Part shown: positions 44,885 through 54,083 of the stretch, one piece after another
Layout: the number at the start of each line of letters is the position of its first letter
Numbering within the stretch: the stretch's first letter is position 1
Assembly: GCF_004217335.1 (NCBI RefSeq)
Contig: NZ_SHMP01000007.1
Coordinates: 124,001-188,000, forward strand
Source: Natrinema hispanicum
GTDB lineage: Archaea; Halobacteriota; Halobacteria; Halobacteriales; Natrialbaceae
Direction: 5' to 3'
DNA: 64,000 nucleotides
Program-made: the position numbers and the translations under genes
The notes under the pieces: model-generated
Database searches by the model: none
Seen by the model: only the letters and a program-made list of their open reading frames with translations
What the model was told of the DNA's origin: nothing

Positions 44885-45007
44885 ACTGTTGCATAATAGC
44901 TGATTGATATATAAGTGACTTCGCTATCTTGCAACAGCCGACTGGCCCAGTCAAGTCAGCGCACAGTATTAACGTCGATCCGAGAATCTCCACAGTGCTC
45001 TCGAGAG

Positions 45008-45040
45008 GATTCCGGTGACAGCTGGCGTCTTCAGGGACAC
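45008..45040. repeat. 33-bp direct repeat, copy 2
   Basis: Identical to 41954-41986, 3 kb away. Lies in the non-coding gap between 44884 and 45210. Confidence 0.7.
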
Positions 45041-45209
45041 CCACAGGGAAGTCATTGGAGTAAGACCGACAACGACCGATCAAGTGGCGTACTACAGACT
45101 AACGGTACACTGCATACAACCGCTCCTGTGCTGGATGTTAGGTGGGCGGATAGAGTGATACCCTTCTCAGGGGTTGTGGGTAGTCGGGCGACACCCGCAA
45201 CCGTCGACG

Positions 45210-46076
45210 TCAGGTGTCTCTGGGGCAGGCCATTTCACCAGGGATGTCGACATCGTCCATTAATAAGACACGGCGTTCCGTGTACTCGAGGCCGTTCTTG
45301 CGCTGTGTCCGCTTTTTGACTGCCAGCCTGCTCTTTGAGAGATCGAGCAACGCATCGATCGTTCGCGAGACCAACTTCTTCGCGTAGTCGTCACTGATTC
45401 CCTTTTCCTGCCGTCGGATCCAGTGTTTCATGTCGCCAGCGGTGACGTACTCTCGAACGCTTGCACTCCCCTTCCGCCAGGGGTTGTCTCCAACCGCCGG
45501 ATCGGTACGCGCCTTCCAGAGCTTTGCAGCGAGCCGAGACGGAAGCGCCGATGTCGTCGCCCAGAGCATATCCTCGTCCATCTTCGCGAGCTGCTGGAGT
45601 GGAAGCAGATCCCCATACGAGAGGGAGACATCGCCACCACGTTCGAGTGGGTCGTCACTCTCGGGGAGGCGGAAGTAGCTCTCACCGTCGTCTTTGCGGA
45701 TGCGCTCGAGGCGGCCATCCACAACGTCGATCTCGCCTTCGTCGACGTGATCCTCCAAGAGGTGTGCGCCTTTCTCGAGTTCGCGTGCTTGGAGTTCGCC
45801 GACGCGATCTTTGTTGGCGTTGAGTTTCTTCTCGTGGGCGTCCAGTCGTGCTTCGATCGGTGACTGTGATTGTTCCAGGTCCTCGAGCCGTTCTTCGAGA
45901 GCCTTGTTTTCCGTGTGAGCCTCCTCGAGTTCGGCCTCGAGGCGACCTATGCGGTCGTCCTTTTGAGAGAGTTCATCCTCGAGAGTTGTGACGCGTTCGT
46001 GAAGGCGCTCGAGTTCGTCGACGAGTGTTTGGAGTGTCTGTGCATTGGGGTCGGAACAGCCTGTGTTCGCGCTCAT
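45210..46076 (-). CDS. Coiled-coil plasmid protein, hypothetical
   Basis: A 288-aa protein. Residues about 10-95 form a long coiled coil (LVDELERLHERVTTLEDELS, IGRLEAELEEAHTENKALEERLEDL). The C-terminal half is a compact, basic helical domain (LPLQQLAKMDEDMLWATTSA, EYVTAGDMKHWIRRQEKGISDDYAKKLVSRTIDALL) that may bind DNA. Similar proteins are recurrent on haloarchaeal plasmids, possibly in partition or replication, but this is not demonstrated. Confidence 0.6.
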   Translation of the reverse strand: MSANTGCSDPNAQTLQTLVDELERLHERVTTLEDELSQKDDRIGRLEAELEEAHTENKALEERLEDLEQSQSPIEARLDAHEKKLNANKDRVGELQARELEKGAHLLEDHVDEGEIDVVDGRLERIRKDDGESYFRLPESDDPLERGGDVSLSYGDLLPLQQLAKMDEDMLWATTSALPSRLAAKLWKARTDPAVGDNPWRKGSASVREYVTAGDMKHWIRRQEKGISDDYAKKLVSRTIDALLDLSKSRLAVKKRTQRKNGLEYTERRVLLMDDVDIPGEMACPRDT

Positions 46077-46334
46077 TTGGTTCTGGATTCGGTGGCATTG
46101 TCGGGCGATTCGACTCGCGCTGCTGGTCGATGTCGGGAACGCTGGTAGAGCAGTAGCCTACTGACTCGAGAGTCGCCTCGAGAAAGCGGAGTGGCCGTTA
46201 CCCCGAAAGATGTCTTCGTGTTCAGGAACACCGATGTCGGTCTACCGGGGGTTGGTGGCTCCGTCTCGAGTGGCGAAGTCTGGTCTACTGCGCTGGATAA
46301 GTCAAGGCGATCCCGAGGTGGTGTGCTGGCTCAG

Positions 46335-46967
46335 CTAGCCACCCTCGGGTTGGAGTCGACAGTCATGGCTTGCCAGCTTGATGAGCGAGTCGAATGGACA
46401 CTCGCAGATATCACAGTAGTGTCTCTGGCCCGTGAGGAACGTCTCACGTTCCGTGTGGCCGCCATCGGGCACGGCAGACTGTCTCTGATGCTCGAGTCCA
46501 CTGGAGTCGTGCTCGCTGGGCCATCCCTGTACGTGAAGATCGACTTCGGTAATCGGTTCGCGACCAGTTTCTCTCCACGTGCTATTGCGGCGTTCGTGTT
46601 CGATCCTCCAGGCTTCGCCACCGGTGTCGGGGACAACCATCACCCGTCGGCGACGGCCGCTGATCGACGTGTACTCGAACACGAATTCGACGGTCGGTTC
46701 AGTGGACTGGTCACAGCCGCCATCGGTTGCGATGCGTGGGTCGTCATCGGCATCGACGAGTAGAATTCCGTCCTCGGTTTCGAGAGTGTGGGATCGGGTA
46801 TCGTCGTCGCCGATAATGATCTCTGAGCCGTCGGTCGCTTCAATATCGCCCGGTTCGTAGCCGGCGACGGCGCGGGCCTCTGCTCGCAGGCGCATCTCGC
46901 GAGCGCCTTCGCGCTCGAGTTGTTCGGCACGCTTTGCGATAGCTTCGTGATCATTGACGATCATCAT
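46335..46967 (-). CDS. Conserved haloarchaeal protein with C-terminal zinc finger
   Basis: A 210-aa acidic protein. The N-terminus is helical (EAIAKRAEQLEREGAREMRLRAEARAVAGYEP). A beta-rich middle includes VEFVFEYTSISGRRRRVMVV. The end carries a zinc finger of C2HC type (HYCDICECPFDSLIKLASHDC). Its ATG overlaps the stop of the upstream gene by ATGA, so the two are coupled. Function unknown. Confidence 0.6.
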   Translation of the reverse strand: MMIVNDHEAIAKRAEQLEREGAREMRLRAEARAVAGYEPGDIEATDGSEIIIGDDDTRSHTLETEDGILLVDADDDPRIATDGGCDQSTEPTVEFVFEYTSISGRRRRVMVVPDTGGEAWRIEHERRNSTWRETGREPITEVDLHVQGWPSEHDSSGLEHQRQSAVPDGGHTERETFLTGQRHYCDICECPFDSLIKLASHDCRLQPEGG

Positions 46968-47269
46968 TGGTCGCCCACCTCGACAGCGCCGACGATCGCG
47001 TCAGCCATCGTCTTGAACAGGTACTGCGCCTCGAAGCCGCCGCGACGGTCGGCGATGTAGTCGATCCAGTCGTCGATCGTCTTCTCGACGTCCTCGAGGT
47101 CGTAGCGGACGGTGCGCTCGCCGTTCTCGATAACGTGAACAGACTCGTCGGTCGTCCGGTAGACGTGGTGTGCGCCCTCGTTGTCGATGCCGACGGAGAT
47201 GTAGTCGGCGCGTGGGTCGGTGGTCTGTGCTTCCGAAACCGTTTCGTGGGTTCGCGGTTGAACACTCAT
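46964..47269 (-). CDS. Conserved haloarchaeal plasmid protein (101 aa)
   Basis: From the ATG at 47269: MSVQPRTHETVSEAQTTDPR, then DYISVGIDNEGAHHVYRTTD, then RTVRYDLEDVEKTIDDWIDY and a helical end. The stop overlaps the next gene's ATG. It is divergent from the small gene at 47487; the shared intergenic region has a large inverted repeat. Function unknown. Confidence 0.65.
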   Translation of the reverse strand: MSVQPRTHETVSEAQTTDPRADYISVGIDNEGAHHVYRTTDESVHVIENGERTVRYDLEDVEKTIDDWIDYIADRRGGFEAQYLFKTMADAIVGAVEVGDQ

Positions 47270-47349
47270 TGCTTCTCTCCAGAAGCACAGGTCCGGTGCT
47301 CCAACACCGGGCCGAGAGTTTCTCACGGCCACCCCGTGCTTCACAGTAG

Positions 47350-47392
47350 TTAGTACATTTGCTAACCAAATAAAAGTTAGCATTTGCACTAA
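47350..47392. promoter_or_regulatory. Large inverted repeat in the divergent promoter region
   Basis: Perfect core TGCTAAC-N9-GTTAGCA (47360-47382), extending to imperfect 17-bp arms TTAGTACATTTGCTAAC and its partner. The spacer CAAATAAAA is A/T-rich and TATA-like. The related words GCTAAGCA (about 47425) and GATAACTATTAGG lie nearby. It is a strong candidate operator controlling both divergent units. Confidence 0.6.
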
Positions 47393-47486
47393 CATTAGAG
47401 CATTCGATAACTATTAGGATATATGCTAAGCAATGTATGGCCAGAGGTGAGCAAATATTACAACCAGTACAGCCGAACGGGGTCGT

Positions 47487-47684
47487 ATGTCGAAGACCCG
47501 GGCGCTCCTCACGGAGACTGAACGAGAGCAGATCGCCGGCGAGCACGGAGACCAGCGACGCTATCAGGCGACGTCTCGTGTCCGCCGCCGCATCGATGAG
47601 GAATTGTCGAAAGATATCGAAGTCCTCGAGGAACACCACCCGGAGCTGCTTGAGGAGCTTCGCGATGTCACCTGCGAGGAGTGA
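47487..47684 (+). CDS. Conserved haloarchaeal small basic-acidic protein (65 aa)
   Basis: MSKTRALLTETEREQIAGEH, then RRYQATSRVRRRIDEELSKD and EHHPELLEELRDVTCEE. The pattern is highly characteristic of a small family frequent in haloarchaea, whose function is unknown. A GGATATATG TATA-like element lies about 60 nt upstream. A short second ORF follows after 7 bp. Confidence 0.75.
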   Translation: MSKTRALLTETEREQIAGEHGDQRRYQATSRVRRRIDEELSKDIEVLEEHHPELLEELRDVTCEE

Positions 47685-47691
47685 GATCACG

Positions 47692-47778
47692 ATGAGTAAC
47701 CAGCAGCCATTGTTGGATCACAAGGTTCGCGAACAGCCGCTTGCCCAGGTTCGCGACGCACTCATCGCGCTCCCCTAG
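47692..47778 (+). CDS. Short ORF (28 aa) following the 65-aa gene
   Basis: ATG at 47692, encoding MSNQQPLLDHKVREQPLAQV and ending ALIALP before TAG. It is translationally close to the upstream gene. It may be a truncated gene; no family recognised. Confidence 0.3.
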   Translation: MSNQQPLLDHKVREQPLAQVRDALIALP

Positions 47779-48176
47779 TCGCCGATCGAACATTGATCTG
47801 TTCGGTACTGAGATCAGTCACCCTCAGCAGCAGCTCTGAGACAATTCGTACACACGAACCCAGCTTTTTCAAGTGAGATCAACGTCGATACGTAGGCAGA
47901 TCGCCTATAGAGGCACAGACAGGTCGTTTACTTTGGAATCCCTAAATTGACGACGTGCACACGGCAAGTCACGGCTCGTGTGCATATTCGGGAATCGGAT
48001 TCTGTCGACGTGCAACCCCAGAGGGGGGCAGACGTAATGGGTAGAGTAACTACCGGTTCACACTTTCTATCCAGCTACAGATTGTATCAAGAAGTGAACG
48101 AAGCTTCTGTTGTTCTTCTATATCATTTTCTAAGCCTTGAATGTATGAGTAGTCATGAACCAGTTTGTTCCGCTTC
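47779..48176. other. Non-coding gap with an inverted repeat
   Basis: About 400 bp without a credible gene. The inverted repeat TGCACACG-N14-CGTGTGCA at 47955-47984 could be an operator or an RNA hairpin. The segment ends at the left inverted repeat of the IS66 element. Confidence 0.5.
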
Positions 48177-49755
48177 TGTAGTTGGATAGCGATTTGCCGT
48201 CAGACCGATTTCGTAGCAGTCTCATGAATGGTCTCTCAATAGTGAACCAAGTGTGTCGCTGGGGATTGGCGGATCGCCGGAATCGATAGATTCCGCGATC
48301 CGCACCGAGAACAGTACGTATCTCCGCCAGCAACTCGTCGTCCAAAAGCTTGAGAACCGTCTTCTCCGTCGCCAACTCGCTGCACAGCAACAGCAGATAG
48401 AGGTACTTGAGACTCGCCTCAAGCGGTACGAAAACCCAAACACACCACCCAGTAAGCAGGGTGGTGCGGCTGGATCACCTGGCAGCGACGACAGAGACAA
48501 GGAAGAGAACGAAGACCAAGGGAACGACGCTGGCGGCGACGCTGACGCCGCCAGCGACTCCTCTCCAGGACGTGACGAAGGTCACGAAGGAACAACTCGA
48601 CCGCCTCCGGAACCAGAAGAGACTATTCGAGTCGATCAGGGATATTGCCCAGACTGTGAGCAAATCCTCTCTAACCCGGACAGCTACATCTCACGGACGA
48701 TTATCGACATACCTCTCCCTATTCCAACCACTGTCGTCGAGTACGAACTCGGCAAACACCGCTGTTCCTGTGGAAACGAAGTCGTTGCTGAACATCCTGA
48801 CTGCCCGGAAACCGGGCGGTTTGGGCCAAATATCATGGCCCAAACCGCCCTCGGTAGGTTCCATCAGCGACTTCCAAACCGTAAACAGGCGGAGCTGTTT
48901 GACTGGGAACTCGATACACCCATCTCTCATCGGACGATCTACAACCTGACCAAGCGGGTCGCAGACCGGCTGCGACCCGCGTATGACGATGTCAAAGCCC
49001 GTATTCAGGAAAGTGACGTCGTCTACTGCGATGAAACGGGATTTCCTGTTGACGGAGAGCAACACTGGGCGTGGACGTTCGTTACTGACGAAGAAGTGCT
49101 GTTCTGGGTTGATGAGAGTCGTGGAAGCCAGGTGTTAGAGGACGTCCTCGGCGAGGACTTCGCCGAGGACTCGACGCTCAGCTGTGACGGTTGGTCAGCG
49201 TATCCGAGCTATCACACGAAGCTCCAGCGGTGCTGGGCACATCTGTTGCGAGAGGCGGAGTACGTTGCTGAACGGTACGAGGAAGCAGAGAGGTTGTCTG
49301 CGGAGTTACACGCTCTCCACGACGATTTAACGGCGTTCGACGAGGAGGATCCGTCCGCCTCCGCCCGCGAGCAAAAGCGGGCGGAGGCGTCGTTACATCT
49401 GGAAGGGCTGATCAGAGAAGACTACGAGGCACAGGAGGTCAAGAAGCTGATCGAGAAGATCAGGAACGGGTTAGGGCACTGGCTGACGTTCGTTACAGAG
49501 CCAGACGTCGAGTCGACGAATAATCGCGCAGAGCGCGCTCTGCGCGAGCAAGTTGTGCTGCGGAAGATGTTCCGGACCCTCCGCTCAGCCGAAGGGGTCC
49601 AGATTCACGAGACGATCACGACCATGTTAGCCACGTGGAAACGGCGAGGACTAGATCCGCCCGAACAGCTCCAATCCATCCTCGGTGGGAAAGAACTCAG
49701 TTCAGGATGAGAGGTATCACTGACCGGTGAATCCTGGTCACGCTATCCAACTACA
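48177..49755 (+). mobile_element. IS66-family element
   Basis: Perfect 15-bp terminal inverted repeats TGTAGTTGGATAGCG (48177-48191) and its complement (49741-49755) bound a 1579-bp element with a single transposase gene. The expected 8-bp target duplication is not seen (TCCGCTTC versus TATCATGG), so one flank has been rearranged after insertion. Confidence 0.85.
48253..49710 (+). CDS. IS66-family transposase
   Basis: A 485-aa protein from a GTG at 48253. Order of parts: N-terminal leucine-zipper-like coiled coil (KLENRLLRRQLAAQQQQIEV), an acidic low-complexity linker, a zinc-binding segment (CPDCEQIL and CSCGNE), then the DDE core with D in VVYCDETGFPV, D in LSCDGWSAYPS and E in NNRAERALREQVV. 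Full length. Confidence 0.93.
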   Translation: MSLGIGGSPESIDSAIRTENSTYLRQQLVVQKLENRLLRRQLAAQQQQIEVLETRLKRYENPNTPPSKQGGAAGSPGSDDRDKEENEDQGNDAGGDADAASDSSPGRDEGHEGTTRPPPEPEETIRVDQGYCPDCEQILSNPDSYISRTIIDIPLPIPTTVVEYELGKHRCSCGNEVVAEHPDCPETGRFGPNIMAQTALGRFHQRLPNRKQAELFDWELDTPISHRTIYNLTKRVADRLRPAYDDVKARIQESDVVYCDETGFPVDGEQHWAWTFVTDEEVLFWVDESRGSQVLEDVLGEDFAEDSTLSCDGWSAYPSYHTKLQRCWAHLLREAEYVAERYEEAERLSAELHALHDDLTAFDEEDPSASAREQKRAEASLHLEGLIREDYEAQEVKKLIEKIRNGLGHWLTFVTEPDVESTNNRAERALREQVVLRKMFRTLRSAEGVQIHETITTMLATWKRRGLDPPEQLQSILGGKELSSG

Positions 49756-49759
49756 TATC

Positions 49760-50530
49760 ATGGGAATATCTGAGTGGATTCCTACAAGCGAGGAATTCAA
49801 GCCAAATTGGCTATCTCCTGTGACTTTCCGCCAGTCTGTTGTTAGAATTTCCTACGTAATTGGTCTCGGAATAGTATTATCTATTTTGGTGGAAATAACT
49901 CTACAGTTGCTGGGAATTAGTGTTGTGTTCCAAAGTCGTATTACGATCACAACACTGCTCTCTACGGTCGGGCCAATTATCCTCTCTACCCTACTTGCAT
50001 ACCTCTACTATCAACAGAAGCAGATTCTGTCAAAAGAACACCGTTCCAATATATCTGTAAACCGATTTATTGGCGCTGATGAAGATAATATTCGGCTAAA
50101 AATTTCCAATGCTGGGAGTGGAGTTATTAGAAGTGTTCTATTGCGGATAGATTTAGAATTTGATGATGGGGATATTAGAGGAAAGTCAAATTACTTGGAT
50201 TTAAAGACAGAGAATGGAGATTCTTCTCGGACTTTCGTTAAGCCCTACGAAGCGGATACTATATTCTCCAAGAAATTGTTATTACCTATAAAATTCCCTG
50301 ATGAATCAGATCATCGAATACCTCCCTTTGGAATGGCTATGAGATTTGCTGAACAGTATGGAGCCACCTCGGGACATCTGAAAATTGATCTAGTTTGGGA
50401 AGATGCAATTCAGACAGGGCAGATTACAGTGTTTGACGAGGATTTTGAGGTCAAGGGAATCGAGGATTTTGAGAACTTTATCGAAGAGTACCCTGAACAA
50501 TCAGCAGTCCTATTTGGGGGACTCGATTAA
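49760..50530 (+). CDS. A/T-rich two-helix membrane protein, hypothetical
   Basis: A 256-aa protein from the ATG at 49760, only 5 bp beyond the IS66 right end. Two N-terminal helices (VVRISYVIGLGIVLSILVEI; LLSTVGPIILSTLLAYLYY) precede a cytoplasmic-looking beta-rich domain (RLKISNAGSGVIRSVLLRID). The gene is much poorer in GC than its neighbours, pointing to lateral origin. Its native promoter is probably replaced by IS66. No family recognised. Confidence 0.6.
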   Translation: MGISEWIPTSEEFKPNWLSPVTFRQSVVRISYVIGLGIVLSILVEITLQLLGISVVFQSRITITTLLSTVGPIILSTLLAYLYYQQKQILSKEHRSNISVNRFIGADEDNIRLKISNAGSGVIRSVLLRIDLEFDDGDIRGKSNYLDLKTENGDSSRTFVKPYEADTIFSKKLLLPIKFPDESDHRIPPFGMAMRFAEQYGATSGHLKIDLVWEDAIQTGQITVFDEDFEVKGIEDFENFIEEYPEQSAVLFGGLD

Positions 50531-51012
50531 TACGCAGACGTAGTTCCCACGACGTTATATCCGAGAATGACGGTAGTGTCGGACTTGCTAGTCTTCGTCG
50601 ACAGACTTGGTCTATGTACTGTTCAGCGTCCTAAGATTGATTTGAGCTTAGATAGGATGCTTTCCGAACTACTGGTGCCTGTATCTGTTTTTTCACTATT
50701 ATCTTTCGATTCAACCGACCCGTCCGCACTCAGGTCTGGACTCCTCGAGGAGATCGTCTGTTCTTTCCGTCGGCATTCAAGGCAGAGCTCGTGGTCAGAC
50801 GTAGTGTAGTTTGAACAGCGATTGCACTCTGCCTTCTCGGTTATCTCACTTGCAGACGGCTCGTTTGACGCTGATTCCGAGAAATTGATCTCTCCTCTAA
50901 AATCTGGTCCAAGTGTATTCAAATCGGATAATGCGGAACAGTTGTGATTCTCTGGAAGTCGATGGCTGGAGCAGTAGCTAAACCCGCAGTAAGAGCAAGA
51001 GTTCTCTATACT

Positions 51013-52450
51013 CGGTACTTCCCGACTGGTGTGAGAGCTGGAGCTAAAGCGTTGATCTCATGAGGAAGATGTCTGGTTGAGTGAATGTGTTCAGTATCCC
51101 TCAGCCAGACGGTGTTCTTTCGGACTCAGACGTGAAAGATTTAGCGGAAGACGTCATCTGCCAACTCCCCTTGCCAGGGATCGAGGGCTCGCCCCTCGAT
51201 CCCGGCGATATCTGGGCTGTTGTCATTCTTGCAGCAGTCAATCAGACCTCCATCTGGGAGACGTGCAAGGACAACGACAACGCTGTCTGTGACGATACTG
51301 TCATGGACTGGCTCCATACGCTCAACCGAGAGTGGCTTGAGCGGGTTGCTAACCGCCTTCTCAGGGAGGTAGCGATGACGATCCTCGACCCTGATCGGTC
51401 GAGGATCGTCTCCATTGACTTCGTCGATAACCCCTACCACGGAACGTACGCCGATGAAGAAGGTGAACTCTGCCGCATGCACGCGAAAGACGGAACAACG
51501 ACGTGCCACCGGTACTGCACGGCGTATCTCGTCTCGAACGGAAAGCCAGTGACGCTGGCGATGACGTACGTCCGTAGTGATGAGAAAGAGGCCGACGCGG
51601 TCGAGCGCGTCCTCGACCGCGTCGAGGCCTATCCCTTCGAGATAGAGCTTCTGTTGGCTGATCGTGGCTTCTACAACGAACGTATTCTGCGCCGCTCACG
51701 GGAGATTGCTGCGACTGTCGTTCCCGTCCAAAAGAAGGGCAAGCGCATGAGGAAGAAGCTGGATACGCACTGCTCGTACATGACAACCTATCGGATGTAC
51801 AAAGGCCGCGAGCGGGAACTGGAATTCCCGCTCGCGGTCGCTGTATCATATCACGCCGGAGATCGCGGGAAAAGCGGCGAGGTCGTTCGAGGCTATGTGG
51901 CGTGCGATCTGGCCGATCGCACGCCGAAACAAGTCGAACGGCTCTATCGGAAACGGTCAGCGATCGAAACGAGCTACCGTGTATTTCGCCAAGCACGAGT
52001 GGTAACGACGACACAAGACCCAATCATCCGCTTCGCGTTCGTCCTGGTTGGATTCCTGTTGGAGAACCTCTGGCTTGTGCTTCGATGGGCGGTCGTCGCC
52101 CGCCCCCAGCGGGGCGGGCGCGACCTGCCCGAGGAATTCACGTTCAAGACCTTCTCTGACTGGATCAGACATGCATTAGAGGAAGAGCTAGAGCGGAGTT
52201 GGGAAATCGAGATGAACGGAACAGGTGTGCCAGAAGCATACGCGCCGGCCGCGGGCTGACGCCAGCCCGCGGCCTTGGGCAAGCTCCTGGTGAGCAACAG
52301 CATTCGCCTAGAACAGCGTATCTCAGCCTTCTTACTTCACTTCTCCTCATCCGTGGATTCTATTTCCTGTTCACTCAGTTACCACACCGGCATTCGCTCT
52401 GTTCGTCCATGACTCAGCACAGTTCACGAAGCGACGTTCGGGAAGTACCG
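51013..52450 (+). mobile_element. ISH3-family element with 5-bp target duplication
   Basis: A 1438-bp element with inverted ends CGGTACTTCCCGA at 51013-51025 and its complement TCGGGAAGTACCG at 52438-52450. It is flanked by the direct repeat ATACT (51008-51012 and 52451-52455). It carries one transposase gene and interrupts an AN1 zinc-finger gene. Confidence 0.92.
51081..52259 (+). CDS. ISH3-family transposase
   Basis: A 392-aa DDE enzyme from a GTG at 51081. Catalytic blocks are D in RIVSIDFVDNPYHGTY, D in LLLADRGFYNERIL and E in KRSAIETSYRVFRQAR. The DNPYHG block and length are typical of the halobacterial ISH3 family. Intact. Confidence 0.93.
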   Translation: MNVFSIPQPDGVLSDSDVKDLAEDVICQLPLPGIEGSPLDPGDIWAVVILAAVNQTSIWETCKDNDNAVCDDTVMDWLHTLNREWLERVANRLLREVAMTILDPDRSRIVSIDFVDNPYHGTYADEEGELCRMHAKDGTTTCHRYCTAYLVSNGKPVTLAMTYVRSDEKEADAVERVLDRVEAYPFEIELLLADRGFYNERILRRSREIAATVVPVQKKGKRMRKKLDTHCSYMTTYRMYKGRERELEFPLAVAVSYHAGDRGKSGEVVRGYVACDLADRTPKQVERLYRKRSAIETSYRVFRQARVVTTTQDPIIRFAFVLVGFLLENLWLVLRWAVVARPQRGGRDLPEEFTFKTFSDWIRHALEEELERSWEIEMNGTGVPEAYAPAAG

Positions 52451-52768
52451 ATACTACTATCCCCAGAGCAATCCCGGAAATCACACTCACCCATTCATCT
52501 ATACAGGAACAGTCAGATATAATGAATCTATGGGGAGGAAACGCGAACTCACAGTCACAAACTGATCGTGACACACCATTGGGAATGTCCGAGAATTGCG
52601 GTAGGGTCGGTCGGACGATCTCGAGCAGCAGTAACTACAGATGCGTACGTACCGACTGTTTGGTCCATTACCGCTAAAAGGAACAATTCACCGTGCTGAA
52701 CTCACTCTCTCTTCAGTATACATTTCCATCAATTCTCGAGAGTTTCAACAGAGCCAGTACTCTCCGTT

Positions 52769-53860
52769 TTAGAAGCCGGAGAACAGACCGTCATCTTCTT
52801 GCTCTGCGTCTTCTTTCCAGTCCATCGTTGACTTCAGAACGAGCGACTCCTTAGAAGAGCCGTTGTCTCCGAAGCCTTTCGGGGCCAATTCCACGACTTC
52901 TCCCAAAACATCTGAACCCGCGTCCGCAGCTTCACCGGCCTGCTCCTTGGCGAAGTCGTAGCCCTCGTAATCAGATATGTCGAAGTTGGAACGGTCCTTG
53001 ACGAGGGACTCGGCATCCTCTCGAAGCTCGGTGAATTGCGGCTCTTCTTTGAAATCGTTCACCTTGTTTGTGACCCACTTCGCCTTCTCAGTAGTGATGA
53101 CATCGTCGAACAACGCCTCGCGAATCTCCCAGTGGAGTTCGCTCATGAAGAACGCGACAAAGCGGTCGCCTCCGTAGCGCCCAAGACGGAACAGAGTCCC
53201 GCTCCGAGCAAAGAAGATCTTCTGGGTACCCTTCCATGCGAGTTTGAAGGGCGCGCCAACCCACATGAGGCCGGTCTCAAGGCAGAGACAGGCGAGGCTT
53301 AGCACGAAATCTACATATTTTGTCCGCTGCTCTTTAGATAGGCCTTCAACGATCTCAGCGGGGCCACTGATCGCGGTCGCGAACGCTTCCGCTTTTTTGA
53401 GGACGTTATTCACACTCCCAATGAGTGGTGCATAACGCACTACGATGTCAGCACGCCTTCCGATTGAATTCAGCAAGCTCTCGTCGATTATTCCAGCGAG
53501 ATTACGCTCATGAAGCACTTCGACAAGCCGACTGAATGACCGGAGATCTGAACGTGCAGCTGAGGCTTTCCCCATGACCGCTGCGATGTCTTCTGTCGAA
53601 TACTTCTTGAGTGCATCCGATGCAGACTGCTCCAACTTGTGAATATCCTGAGCAGCGTCCCACGCTTCTTTCTGGCGCCCTTTCGGGTCTTCCACGTACC
53701 CAACCGATGCCGGGAGCTTGCTCACATTGAACTTGTAGGGACCGTCAGGCACCTCTGCCGCTACTGCTGAAGACCCGAGTAACTGCGTAGCCATCGCCCC
53801 GCCGATCCCTTTTAGCAACATCCGTCGTCGAGTATATTCAGGCTGCAATATATCAAACAA
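52769..53860 (-). CDS. Tat-exported protein of unknown function
   Basis: A 363-aa protein; a TTG at 53860 lies about 20 nt after a GATATATG TATA box and is preferred over the ATG at 53821. The N-terminus has a twin-arginine signal (TRRRMLLKGIGGAMATQLLG) with an AVAAE cleavage-like site. Residues about 165-230 include hydrophobic segments with a Cys pair (LSLACLCLETGLMWVGAPF). The C-terminus is acidic and low-complexity. The gene is somewhat less GC-rich than the host average. Halocin-like or immunity roles are conceivable but no diagnostic motif was found. Confidence 0.65.
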   Translation of the reverse strand: MFDILQPEYTRRRMLLKGIGGAMATQLLGSSAVAAEVPDGPYKFNVSKLPASVGYVEDPKGRQKEAWDAAQDIHKLEQSASDALKKYSTEDIAAVMGKASAARSDLRSFSRLVEVLHERNLAGIIDESLLNSIGRRADIVVRYAPLIGSVNNVLKKAEAFATAISGPAEIVEGLSKEQRTKYVDFVLSLACLCLETGLMWVGAPFKLAWKGTQKIFFARSGTLFRLGRYGGDRFVAFFMSELHWEIREALFDDVITTEKAKWVTNKVNDFKEEPQFTELREDAESLVKDRSNFDISDYEGYDFAKEQAGEAADAGSDVLGEVVELAPKGFGDNGSSKESLVLKSTMDWKEDAEQEDDGLFSGF

Positions 53861-54083
53861 AGAGTATTAGATAACATATATCTTTCGGCAGATTGTAAGC
53901 AGTTTCAATCTACAGGTCAGACTGCTAAAAGCACACAAGTATTTACTTTCAAATCGGCTAGTACTCGGTGCGCGTACTGTACTCACTGCGAGTGTTGTCT
54001 CCGAAAGGTAGAGTAGGATCGGCCGATCGGACAACCCACCCCCACCCTAGTTGCTTAATAGTACCCGGTGAATTCTTGATCGT

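Larger units (their letters stand above)
50623..52494 (-). pseudogene. AN1-type zinc-finger protein gene split by an ISH3-family insertion
   Basis: The 3' part is 50623-51012 and the 5' part is 52451-52494 on the minus strand. Removing the element with one copy of its 5-bp duplication restores an unbroken 143-codon frame. The start ATG is at 52494, with a CATTATATC TATA box about 25 nt upstream. The restored N-terminus is a perfect AN1 finger: C-x4-C-x9-C-x2-C-x4-C-x2-H-x5-H-x-C, including SCSYCGFSYCSSHRLPENHNC-type spacing. A second zinc pair follows (CNRCSNYTTSDHELCLEC) and an acidic tail. The gene is inactive in this arrangement. Confidence 0.9.

Noticed and set aside
52769..53860. Halocin C8 precursor
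   Set aside because: Only two cysteines are clustered (LACLCLE); the cysteine-rich C-terminal peptide of that halocin is absent.
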